A DNA stretch of 64,000 nt from Sordariomycetes sp. S80-01Y (taxonomy: Eukaryota; Ascomycota; Sordariomycetes): NCBI GenBank assembly GCA_037042185.1, contig JAXQJY010000026.1, positions 434,001 to 498,000 of the forward strand, in the 5' to 3' direction. Below, piece by piece: positions 42,936 to 52,682 of the stretch; the stretch's first letter is position 1, and each line of letters opens with the position of its first letter. Under the pieces are notes generated by a model that saw nothing but the letters and a program-made list of their open reading frames with translations, made no database searches and was not told the origin of the DNA. The position numbers were made by a program, and so were the translations under genes.

Positions 42936-44078
42936 ATGCACGCGACGTTGCGCTTGTTGGCTCTCGGAGCCCTCGCGGCGACCGTCACCGCTGAAGACAT
43001 GGGAACCTTATCACCTGTCGGCAAAAGTTTCACGGAAACCTACGCCGCCGCACCTTACAACATGGAGCCCCAGGACTTCGCGCTGCTGATGAGGCAGACT
43101 GTCGCACGGGGTGAGTACAAATTTGAGGGACCAAATATTTCGGAGCCGTACCCGACGGGCGCTATCAAGGATATGAAGAGCGTGGATTGGGCAGTCAATG
43201 TGGATATTGCGACCAACATGACTCTGATGTTTGCGCAAGACATGGAAGACGGTACGTCGTCTTCGGATTACGTCTCTGGCGGTGTGCTATCGCTGGCTCC
43301 CACCGAGGGCGAATTCGAAAGCGATGACCTGGACGAGACATTCTACCCGGACCCATCGTGGAAAATCTGCGTATACTATCCCATCCTGTACTCGTTCTGG
43401 CAGGAGAAGGATCAGACCGACATTCACAAGAAAGACAAATGTGAGCGAATGGTCCCAGACGACTGCATCTCAGCCGTCAGGGATGAGCTCATCAGTTTGA
43501 TGTCTTTCAACTCCAGCGAGGCCAGCGAAGATAGTGATGAGTGTCCAGCCATGTGGTATCCCCCCGAGCCCTGCGCAGGGCCGGGCGACAAGTACTCCAT
43601 CAATACGTGGAACTTCACTCTCTTCCGCATGGGGAGCGCGCGGCCGAATAGCAACGGAACGCATCCTATGTTTGGGCCGTGGGTGTTTGACGAGGAAACG
43701 AGGGACGAGATAAACGACATTGAGTATGCGCCTGAGAGGGACGGGCCTCCACCTTATAAGAATGGCTCTGCCCTGTTCCAGTGGGCTTCAGCTGGTAGCG
43801 AGGCTGGAAACATGACGCTGTTGGAAGAGAGCGGTCTGACAACGCCGCTCTTCATCGTCTACGGTCCCAACAGCACGTGGATCAACGAGAATGCAGAGGA
43901 TGATTACACTGAGGGCAATGCGCTGTCCCCGCACGTGGAGTTTATCTGTGGCGAGGCAACAGAAACGACGGTCGATTATCTTGATGAGGTGCCCGAATAC
44001 AGCACTGGCTCGCGTGGACACATCGCCGGATGGGCCGTCGGTGGACTGTCGGTGGCCGTCGCGTTGATGTTGGCGTGA
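42936..44078 (+). CDS. Secreted GPI-anchored-type protein, unknown function
   Basis: A 380-residue single-exon protein. I chose the ATG at 42936 because it starts a clear signal peptide (MHATLRLLALGALAATVTA); the frame extends 22 codons upstream without one. The C-terminus has STGSRGHIAG followed by a hydrophobic tail ending in MLA, a typical GPI-anchor signal. The mature protein is markedly acidic, has several N-glycosylation sequons (NMT, NIS, NST, NGT) and about seven cysteines, several of them in the middle third. No catalytic motif is visible. It is probably a cell-surface protein of filamentous ascomycetes; no function can be assigned. Confidence 0.8.
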   Translation: MHATLRLLALGALAATVTAEDMGTLSPVGKSFTETYAAAPYNMEPQDFALLMRQTVARGEYKFEGPNISEPYPTGAIKDMKSVDWAVNVDIATNMTLMFAQDMEDGTSSSDYVSGGVLSLAPTEGEFESDDLDETFYPDPSWKICVYYPILYSFWQEKDQTDIHKKDKCERMVPDDCISAVRDELISLMSFNSSEASEDSDECPAMWYPPEPCAGPGDKYSINTWNFTLFRMGSARPNSNGTHPMFGPWVFDEETRDEINDIEYAPERDGPPPYKNGSALFQWASAGSEAGNMTLLEESGLTTPLFIVYGPNSTWINENAEDDYTEGNALSPHVEFICGEATETTVDYLDEVPEYSTGSRGHIAGWAVGGLSVAVALMLA

Positions 44079-44444
44079 GGGGAGCTTTTCAAACATTGCT
44101 TTCTGCTTCAGATGAGCTTCCCCGCACGATAGGCTCAATTATTGGCCTCCTAATGATGTACGACTAGCTTAGCGATCAATTCAGCATGCGAAATCTCCAG
44201 TCTTGTTGCATTTGTAATCACCCGCGCGGCTACTTTCCAAACATCGCCAATCCGGCCACACCCCCAAGTCTAAGCGGGCGTCCCATGTAGGTTGGACGGC
44301 TCAATCGGACGATGGCGCAATGCAGTAATAGTCCTCTGCAGGTCGGATATATAATGCCAACAGGAAGCGTCAATTTAAGGGCTTTCGGATTGCACACTTG
44401 GCGCTTCAATTTGCGCTACATCCAACATTTACAATACCACCAGC
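44079..44444. other. Intergenic region
   Basis: 366 bp, with a TATA box near its right end; otherwise nothing was recognised. Confidence 0.5.
44348..44355 (+). promoter_or_regulatory. TATA box of the hydroquinone reductase gene
   Basis: TATATAAT lies about 95 bp upstream of the ATG at 44445. Confidence 0.5.
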
Positions 44445-45533
44445 ATGGCTTCTAAACTTGGTCCTGTGCGTAGTAGCTCCCGCCGAAGAATTACCAACTG
44501 ACATCCAGTCAGACTATCCACGCCAACGGGAAGTTTACCCGTCCGGACAGCATCTTTCGCAACTTCGTCTCTCGAGATCCCGACTCGAGATTCCCCGTGG
44601 AAGCTGGCCGATATGCCTTGTACCTTACGCCGGTCTGCCCCTGGGTATGCCAACGCCCCCATGCGTCGGGTCAACAAGTGCTAACTGTACCAGGCGCATC
44701 GGACTGTGATCGGCCGAAAGCTCAAGAAGCTCGAGTCGGCAATCGACGTCTATATCGTCCATCCCTCCATGGGGCCGGAAGGGTGGTACTTTTCCGGCGA
44801 GGGCGAAGCACTCGCTGAAGACCCGCTCCATCCGGGCATTGTCAAGCTCAAGCAGCTATATCTCAAGGCGGACCCCGGATACTCTGGGCGATACACCGTG
44901 CCCGTACTTTGGGACAAGAAGCAGGATGTTCTCGTCAACAATGAGTCCTCGGAAATTCTACGTATGCTTGCTTCCGAGTTTGACGACTTCGTCCCGGAAG
45001 AGCTGAGAGAAATCAACCAGCCGAATGGTGGTCTTTACCCAGAAGCGCTTCGTCCGGAGATCGATGATCTCAACGAAAGGATTTACAACGACGTCAATAA
45101 CGGTGTCTACAAGGTTGGATTCGCCAAATCCCAGGAGGCTTTCGAGGAGAACATTGTTCCGCTGTTCAAGACGCTCGACTATCTCGAAAAGCGGTTACAG
45201 GGGAGGACATATCTTGTCGGCGACTCTCTCACCGAGGCGGATATCCGTCTTTATACAACTCTTGTGCGCTTCGATGCGGCCTACAACCCCGTCATGCGAG
45301 CGAGCTTGAAAAACATCAGGGACGACTACCCAAACCTTCACCTATGGCTGAGGAGGCTGTACTGGGATGACGGACGATTCAACGGTGCATTCAGAGAGAC
45401 AACACAGAAGTATCTCCCGTTGTATACCGAGGGATATGCTCGGGCAAGAGCAAGGCTCGTGGAAGGCGAGGATGCGCCGGTGAAGGTGCCTGAGGTGCCT
45501 GGGGAGGAAACTCTCATCCCCAAACTGTCTTAG
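44445..45533 (+). CDS. Glutathionyl-hydroquinone reductase (Xi-class GST, ECM4-like)
   Basis: Three exons (44445-44465, 44513-44644, 44694-45533) encode 330 residues. Exon 1 holds only seven codons (MASKLGP), and both introns (47 and 49 bp) are phase 0. The joined sequence has NGKFTRPDSIFRNFV and the key motif PVCPWAHR, with the catalytic Cys49 followed by PWAHR, diagnostic of the Xi class. Further family marks are LYLKADPGYSGRYTVPVLWD, NNESSEILRML and VGDSLTEADIRLYTTLVRFD. The enzyme reduces glutathionyl-hydroquinones and dehydroascorbate-type substrates and is cytosolic. The second intron interrupts the active-site motif between CPW and AHR, so the catalytic site is complete only after splicing. 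Confidence 0.92.
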
Positions 45534-47134
45534 CTAGAGGAGACTTCTGCAGGGAGCTGTGGTATGACTGATATGAATGTTGGATTTGTTGCATAATGAG
45601 GATCTAAACGCGTCCACATCCACAACTCCAGTTCAAAATTACTTCGGGAAATTCTACCTTCGATGATCGGTCTTATAGTGCAGCTGTGCAATCGCAATGG
45701 GGCTCAAGTTGACATCCATTACCAGCCTGAAATTCGACCTTACATGAGCTGGCTTTGATGTGCTCGAACACGGAGAAGTCAGCTAAGGCAGGTTGCAGTC
45801 GAGCCAGTCTAGGTTGAGAAGTTGGACTTGGCGCTTAGCCCTTGTGCTCTCCATTGCTAGACTTCTCTTGGCAAATGTCTAAGCTGGCGAGGCTGTGTGC
45901 ACGACCTGAAACTTACTCGCCATGTGGAGAGCCAGAGAGAGTACAGAGTACGCGGCGTGGAATGTCATCCCGTCCCTGGTGCCGCAGCGCCGGACCACAA
46001 TCGGCAACCGGCATCTGCAGAATCAGCCATGTCGTCGCATCCGAGCCCTACGGTACAGGATGTTAAGTCAATCTCGACAGCGAGCAGGCCGCTGTTTATG
46101 ATTTAATCAGTACCGTTTTGTCAAACTACTGTGCCATCATGTGCTCGAGGACGGCAAGCCCCAAGATACCGTAAACAAATAAGTCATTGAGCATGCGATT
46201 GATTGGAACGGAACGGCTGACGAAAAGATGCAGCGGTGCGGTCTCACCCGCTGATCTCCAATTACCTTAAACTTATGCTTATGCTCGGCAGTCGGACACC
46301 GAGCGCCATGTTTGCGGCATCTCCTCTCCAGCACGACTTTACGGGACCACAGCCAACTCATCGACCAAATGCAATCCGATCTAGGAAGGCAAATGTTTTG
46401 AGTGTTCCTCCGTGTCTGTCTTGCGGCACAGCTTCTTCAAATCCTGTCTCTCATAATGGCAGCTCCCCATGGGCAGTAATTTCGCCTAATGTTCCCACGG
46501 GCTCACAGCCACGATGCCCAGCCGTAGATCCCGCAGCCCCATGGCCATCATCCGGATCCATTCGCCATTGTACGCTCCTGTGTTTCACATGGCGCGCCTG
46601 GCAGTCTGTTCCGAAAAGGCCGCAGGAGATTAACCTCGCTGGACTCGCATATGCAAAAGCCAGACCAGCACTGCCACGCTCACCCCCCGGGGCAGGGATG
46701 CCACCCCGCTTTTCCTCACTTACACCACGTCCCGTAGACGATGTTAGAGGCTGGGATACCGCCGAGAGACGCTGCTGTCCTTGGCTGCTGACAGACTTTA
46801 GGTGATGCCAAGAGATGTTAGGTACTCGTTGCTGTTCGTCAGTGATGTGGTTCACGGTTCCAGAAGCGTCATCTTGGCAATGGTCCCCGCGTGCGTGGCC
46901 TCGGGGCTATGCATGTGTATACATAGGATGCAGCTGCTTCTGCGCTCCGATTTCTCGATATCGAGATCTGATTTTGTGCTACTGTGTGCTCAAAATTGAC
47001 TTCGATCCGGCGCTGCCTTGAACGCTATTGCTTGTGGCAGTCCTTCGCTCGATCTCGGTCGCCAACCTCCAACTCAACTATCCGTTCCAAAGCTTGTCAA
47101 TCTTCTGCATCGCGCAGGTTCGTTGTTCTTCGGA
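45534..47134. other. Gene-poor region
   Basis: 1.6 kb between two plus-strand genes. Overlapping frames of up to 189 codons on both strands around 46236-46855 lack domain similarity and look like chance openings in GC-rich sequence. Confidence 0.45.
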
Positions 47135-48765
47135 ATGCCCTCATCAGTCATGGGCCGAGCGGCCAGGCTAGGGCTCGCTCTGGCGCTTCCCCTAGTGAAA
47201 GTCGCCGCCCAAGAAGATCAGCCTCCAGCAGAAGCCCTCCCCCAGCCGTCCGCCGAGCCCACGGCACCCATCATAAAAGCACCAGAAGACGGCCCGGCCT
47301 ATGAGCTGGACTCCCCCGAAAACATCCGCGAAGCAGCGGCAGGTCTCGCCTACGACCTTATGCTCTTCTACGACGGCAACCGCACGGGGATGATTCCGGG
47401 CATCCTTCCCGGCCCTCCTACCGAGTTTAAGGGCGATTACTATTGGTGGGAAGGCGGCGCCATGATGGGAACCTATGTCGACTACTGGCACCTGACAGGA
47501 GACGAGAGCTATAATGAAGTGGTGACGCAGGGAATGCTGCACCAGACTGGGCCTGACGGCAACTACATGCCCGAGAACCACACGGCGAGCATGGGGAATG
47601 ACGACCAGGGTTTTTGGGGGATGACGGCCATGCTGGCTGCGGAAAATAGGTTTCCAAATCCGCCAGAGGATGAGTTTCAGTGGCTGGCTTTGGCACAAGG
47701 AGTCTGGAATGAGATGGCGCATCCTGACCGCCATGACGATGTTTGCGGTGGTGGCATGAGATGGCAGGTTCCGAGCTGGAACGTTGGCTACGACTATAAG
47801 AACAGTGAGTCCCAAGTGAAATGCGGATAGAGATTAGCACTGACCGAGGAAGCCATCGCTAACGGCTGCTTCTTCAACATCGGGGCTCGGCTTGCGCGAT
47901 ATACGGACAATGAAACATATGCTGAGCGAGCAGAGGAGACATGGGACTGGCTGTGGAACGTTGAGTACATCGACCACGAAAATTGGAAGGTGTACGACGG
48001 CGGCCATGACTACACCAACTGCTCCGACGTCAACGAGCAGACCTTTTCCTACAACGCTGCCATCTTGACTCAAGGCGCCGCTTTCCTTTACAACTTTGTG
48101 AGTATGGGATTCCCCCGCATCGAATAATCAGCTCACAAGAGTAGACCGAGTCGGAAACATGGAAGAACCGCCTCGATAACCTCCTAGAGGCCCTCCTCAG
48201 AGACTTCTTCGCCGACGGGGCCGCTTTCGAGACCATGTGCGAAGGGCGCATCGGGCAGTGCTCCACAGACATGCTCACATTCAAAGGCTATGTGCACAGA
48301 TGGCTCGCGGTCGTCACCCAGATTGCTCCTCACACGGCCGCTGAAGTACGTCCCATTCTCGAGGAGTCAGCGCGAGCCGCAGCGGCGCAGTGCACAGGCG
48401 GTGAAAGCAGACGCAAGTGCGGTTTCTACTGGACTGGCGGAGAGTTTGTAGATCCCAGCAGAGACAGCACTAGCGGCGCAGGCGAGGCCATGAACGTGCT
48501 GGCTGCGGTGTCGAGTCTCTTGATTGGGGAAGCAGAGCCGCCAGTAACGAACAGCACAGGGGGCATTTCAAGAGGCGACCCGAATGCCGGCAATGGAGGC
48601 GGTCACAACGGAGGGAAGCCACCCAGACCCATCACCACTGCGGACAGGGCGGGTGCCGGCATCTTGACGGCGGTGGCCATAGGGGGGATGGTCGGGCTGT
48701 TCGTGTGGATGTCGTACGGCACAGGGGTGTCTGAGGCCGTCGTAGCGGTTGAGCCCAAGGCCTGA
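47135..48765 (+). CDS. GH76 cell-wall mannanase/transglycosidase (DFG5/DCW1-like)
   Basis: Three exons (47135-47804, 47853-48097, 48145-48765) encode ~511 residues; a second ATG at 47150 is nearly as good. A hydrophobic N-terminus (LGLALALPLVKVAAQ) is the signal peptide. The GH76 barrel covers ~60-430, with YYWWEGGAMMGTYVDYWHL, the paired catalytic aspartates Asp156-Asp157 in MGNDDQGFWGM, and VCGGGMRWQ. A Gly/Asn-rich linker is followed by a hydrophobic C-terminal segment and a short tail, so it is membrane- or GPI-anchored. In yeast, DFG5/DCW1 transfer GPI-glycoproteins into the wall glucan. The introns are 48 and 47 bp. The first splice joint restores KNTIANGCFF, which is conserved in the family. 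Confidence 0.9.
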
Positions 48766-49134
48766 TGATGAGCTTAAACGTGGCACGATATTGTATACTG
48801 AGATTGATGGCGTTCTGGAGTACCTTGGAAATGTATTGTTGTAGACTAAAGATCGGCAGGTGGTCAAGGAGAGGCAGTTGAGACTCGAACCAAAACGCAT
48901 CATAACGCGAGCGGGATGCACGTGATCTCGCGATCTCGCAGCCCCACTCTCGGCGGCAAACGCCCCTCATTGGCGGTGCGACCGCGTGAATCCTCGTCAC
49001 CTCAGTCCAACTTCAGATTCCTTATAAAATTCACTGAGCTTCAGCCAACTTCACCTCCCATCTCCATCTCGCCTCGACTGCCTCCTGCTCCGATCTCATG
49101 GCCTCAGTCACGATAAATCTCTAGCGCTTCCAAG
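48766..49134. other. Intergenic region
   Basis: 369 bp. It ends in a C/T-rich leader just before the start codon at 49135; nothing else was recognised. Confidence 0.5.
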
Positions 49135-50913
49135 ATGAAGCGATCGCGGGCCATCGTTGTCGAGTCCTCCGACGAGTCCAGCGACGATGCATCCTCCAGC
49201 TCACAATCTTCAAACGCTCTTATCGACAATGAAGCTGTTGATGTCGACGCCTCTGGTGATGATCGTTCCAGCACCGTTGATAGAGAGCCCTTGGAATCCT
49301 TCCCCCAGTTCATGAAGTTTCCTGCGGAGCTTCGTCGGTATTTCTGGGATATCTTCTGCCCAGACATCGCCGACAAGCACCCCCGTGTCCTTCAACTGTC
49401 GATAATTTCACGCCCCATGGACCCGTCGCCTGAAAGCGGATCGGCGTGGGGCTTTGAACCTAGCCTCGCGACAGAGGACCAGACTGAGGGAGCCAGGATC
49501 ATGGGCGCCATCCACCATGAGACACGCAACATCGTCACAAAAGCCTTCCCGGACACGATAACATTGTGGCAAAATGTGGGCGTGATTCGCTTTGACGCTG
49601 ATCGAGACATCATTCTGCAGGATAGCTGCACGCAAGACGTGCTTCGTTGGACTACGCAGCCCCCCAAGCCGGGGACATGCGACAGGATCAAGCACATGTG
49701 CTTCACCCTAAGAGATCAACCCATGGAGTTCGTCAATCCAGAAATGGGAGTCGCTCAAGACCACATATCCTACCTTCGGCACATGCCCAACCTTGAAACC
49801 ATCATGATGGCCTTCAGTCCAGAGCCTGGGGACGGGCAGTACCGCTTTAAGGGATGGTTGGCAGAAGAAGGGGTCGTTGAAAGCCGCATCTACACCTACC
49901 GGAAGAGCGAAGGATTGGGTGAGGATCTGGAGTGGGCTTGTCTGTGGCCTGATTGGAAGAGATACCCTCACCTTGCGCAGGAGGTCAGCAAACCATACCT
50001 GGAACCAGATGTTCTTGGCGAGGAAATGCAGCAGTTCGCACTTGAGAAGCACGCCAAGTTTGTGCCGATGTTGCTGTTCGACTTCAACAATTTGGATTAC
50101 TTGGAGAAGCTGCGGGAAGAGTATACCAACGAACACCCCTGGGAGCCCGACGGATCGACATACAGCGTCGAATACTCGGCAGGCGAGGACGAGGACGAAA
50201 GCGTAGGCGAGTATGAGAGCGACGGAATAAATGACGACACCATCGAGCAGTGGGACGACCACGACGAGGATGAGCTGATACCGCCTCCGCTGTCGCCCCC
50301 GCATGGGTATGGACGGAGCCCGATATCTGTCCGCTCGGACTCTGACTCTGACGATGATGAAGTCGCAGGTGAAGAAGCACAATCACCACAAGCTGGTAAC
50401 TTCTCCAGCCCTGAACCGGAGACCGACGACAGGGAAGAGTCCGTTGCCCGTCGACCAAAGCGCAGGATAGTGTCGGACTCCGAAGACGAAGAGGACGACG
50501 AGCCTGCCGCCAAGCGGGTGAAAAGACCAGCGGTGTTGATATCTTCGGACGATGAGGACGAGAATCAGGAAGTACGGCATAGATCAAGAGGCGGGTCTCG
50601 AGCGGCACCCCAGGTCATCTCAGACAACGATGACGCCAGTTCAAGCTCTGAAGAGAGCAGCTCCGAAGAGGACGATGCTCCGCCGAAGCCGATTTCCCTA
50701 GCCCAGCGGCTGCGAGTAGGGCCGAATCAGCAGCCAGAGAACGAGAGCGACGGCCATGACGACTCAGACGATGCCGATAGCTTTTGCAGCTACGCGGACG
50801 GCGAGGATGATGAGGAAGAGGATGACAGCGAGGGTGAGGATGGATTGGTAGAGCACATGGCTAGCGACACCGACGACGACCATGGCGATGGTGCCGATGA
50901 TTCTGGGTGGTAG
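49135..50913 (+). CDS. 2EXR-domain protein with acidic C-terminal tail
   Basis: A 592-residue single-exon protein. After a Ser/Asp-rich N-terminus (~45 residues) comes the fungal 2EXR domain, beginning FPQFMKFPAELRRYFWDIFC (residues ~56-75) and extending to about residue 250 (VLQLSI, IHHETRNI, VGVIRFDADRDI). The last ~220 residues are dominated by Asp, Glu and Ser and include basic clusters such as RRPKRR and AAKRVKRP that look like nuclear localisation signals. Many SDSE/SDDE sites fit casein kinase 2. The function of 2EXR proteins is not known; the composition of the tail suggests a nuclear, chromatin- or histone-binding role, which is an inference. Confidence 0.82.
   Translation: MKRSRAIVVESSDESSDDASSSSQSSNALIDNEAVDVDASGDDRSSTVDREPLESFPQFMKFPAELRRYFWDIFCPDIADKHPRVLQLSIISRPMDPSPESGSAWGFEPSLATEDQTEGARIMGAIHHETRNIVTKAFPDTITLWQNVGVIRFDADRDIILQDSCTQDVLRWTTQPPKPGTCDRIKHMCFTLRDQPMEFVNPEMGVAQDHISYLRHMPNLETIMMAFSPEPGDGQYRFKGWLAEEGVVESRIYTYRKSEGLGEDLEWACLWPDWKRYPHLAQEVSKPYLEPDVLGEEMQQFALEKHAKFVPMLLFDFNNLDYLEKLREEYTNEHPWEPDGSTYSVEYSAGEDEDESVGEYESDGINDDTIEQWDDHDEDELIPPPLSPPHGYGRSPISVRSDSDSDDDEVAGEEAQSPQAGNFSSPEPETDDREESVARRPKRRIVSDSEDEEDDEPAAKRVKRPAVLISSDDEDENQEVRHRSRGGSRAAPQVISDNDDASSSSEESSSEEDDAPPKPISLAQRLRVGPNQQPENESDGHDDSDDADSFCSYADGEDDEEEDDSEGEDGLVEHMASDTDDDHGDGADDSGW
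50340..50900 (+). repeat. Low-complexity acidic coding tract (GA/GAY-rich)
   Basis: This C-terminal coding part of the 2EXR gene is rich in GAY, GAR and TCN codons encoding runs of Asp, Glu and Ser. Such tracts tend to vary in length between strains. Confidence 0.7.
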
Positions 50914-51107
50914 CCCACTTTGGCATACACTCCTTGGCAACGGGCGTCAAGGATATCGCTGACTTCAGCCTGTGGCTACAATATAACAATATGTACCAGA
51001 AGTCTGCTAATTTATGAAAGGCCAAGACGTTAGCTTACCTTCCTGATACCCAAATACGCTAGCTTATGTTATTCAAATCGCACCACATTGCGGTTGAAAC
51101 GCCCTGC

Positions 51108-51896
51108 TCATCGGGTCTTCCCGTCAGCCAGCATGATTACGAAATGACCCATCTTCCTTACTCTCCCCTCTACCGTCTTCAGGGTCTCCAGTCTGAACAG
51201 GATCGAAAACCTTTCCCCTCTTCCCAGGCGTTCCCAAGTCTCCCAGGCGTCACCGTCTGCCCGTAGCAATTTCTCGAAGTCCTCCGGTGTCTGGATGTCC
51301 TTCCCACCCGAGTACGCCCTCTCCCATCTCCCATCCTCTGTTGCAGCTCGAACTTCCTTCATGCCCGCCTCGGCCATCTTGCCCTCTTCAATCAGCCTCT
51401 CCACGATCCCAACATTGCGCTTCGACCACAGGCTCCCCTTCCGCCTCGGCGTGAACCTCTGAATGAAGTAGTACGGGTTGCCCGGGAGGGATTTGCGCTG
51501 GCCGTCGATCCATCCGTGCGCCAGGGCGACGGGTAACGCTTGGTCGTAGGTCAAATCAGGAGTGGGACAGGCCTTCTTTGCCAGACGCAGCCAGTGGCCG
51601 GCTATTGGGGCCCGGTCGTGAGCGATGTTGGAGGCGAGCCACTCCTCCCAGGCTGTTGAGGAAGGGAAGAAAAGGGCGTGCGATTCAGGAGTCACAGGCG
51701 TTGTAGGTATTTTCTTAGTCTGGCCGGGGGGTCCTGATGGAGGTGCTGAGGGAGAGAGGGTAGGGGCCGCTGTGTATGGAGGTTTGATGGGTGTTGCAAC
51801 TTCGTCTATGTCTTTAGGCTTTTGTTTCAGTTCCGATGGTTTCGCGTACGGCTTATTGAGTTCTGGTTTTGTAGAGGATCGGAGCTGGCGTGGCAT
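51108..51896 (-). CDS. YdeI/OmdA-like protein
   Basis: Read from the ATG at 51896, this is a 262-residue single-exon protein; an in-frame ATG at 51944 would add 16 residues without similarity. Residues ~1-75 are Pro/Lys/Thr-rich and probably disordered. The rest matches the YdeI/OmpD-associated (OmdA) family: FPSSTAWEEWLASN, LTYDQALPVALAHGWIDGQRK, FTPRRKGSLWSKRN, VERLIEEGKMAEAGMKEVRAA and DGRWERAY. The bacterial family is linked to bacteriocin or peptide protection on weak evidence, and the biochemical function is unknown. No signal peptide is visible, so it is probably cytosolic. Confidence 0.85.
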   Translation of the reverse strand: MPRQLRSSTKPELNKPYAKPSELKQKPKDIDEVATPIKPPYTAAPTLSPSAPPSGPPGQTKKIPTTPVTPESHALFFPSSTAWEEWLASNIAHDRAPIAGHWLRLAKKACPTPDLTYDQALPVALAHGWIDGQRKSLPGNPYYFIQRFTPRRKGSLWSKRNVGIVERLIEEGKMAEAGMKEVRAATEDGRWERAYSGGKDIQTPEDFEKLLRADGDAWETWERLGRGERFSILFRLETLKTVEGRVRKMGHFVIMLADGKTR

Positions 51897-52682
51897 CGTG
51901 AAGGATATAGGTGAGCGCGTGGTGGCGCGTCCGACTGAGAGCACAGTGAGTGAGGCTCATGAGGCGAAGTTCATCAAAATCAATATAATGAAGCAGCAGT
52001 TGATAAGATCACATATGATTCATGCATAGAATCTGTTTCTTCTCGCTTTGATGAATGCTTGCTTAGGATGGTGGATTTGACACTCACGAGGGAGCTGAGG
52101 CGGGCGTGAACTGTTAGCGCGGACTTTGTGGCGGCTGTATTTGTCCGTCCAGAGGGAGCCACCCTGCACCAGATGAAAACAAGGACTTGGACCATCACTG
52201 AGAGTTTCGCAGGGGCTGAGACTTGACAATATGTGTGTCGCAGAAGGCATTGTATATGAATTCGGTTTGGTTTGTTCTAAGATAATTGTAAAGGTTCCTG
52301 CAAGAAGGCCTAACGTGGTGTGCTAAACGTGGGAATAAGAATCGTCATGCAAAGGCTTCGAAGCCACCGCTTGAAGCAGTCAACAGCCGATGGAAGTCGT
52401 TTGAAGAATCCAACCGGACACTCCGTTTGATCCAAATGCAATTGCGGTTACCTGCGTCTTGGAGTCAGCTCAACAATATCTTGCAGCGTATTGACGACCG
52501 TCGGCGGGCTTTACCTACCTCGGCTGGACCTGCCCCGGACGTCCCAATCGAGACAGCGTCGCCGGCCTTCCCCTCCTCGCCTTGGCGGCGCCGCGCTCAC
52601 TTCCCCAGATTCTTCCCCCCGTCATCGACACCCGCCAAACCACAGTCACGCATTTCAAATGTGAAGATCCTCAAACGCGCCG
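51897..52682. other. Divergent intergenic region
   Basis: 786 bp between the divergent OmdA-like and Zn2Cys6 genes. No gene was supported; a CT-rich segment precedes the regulator start. Confidence 0.45.

Noticed and set aside
46236-46855. Overlapping 189- and 134-codon frames
   Set aside because: They oppose each other in GC-rich sequence and match nothing I recognise; likely chance.
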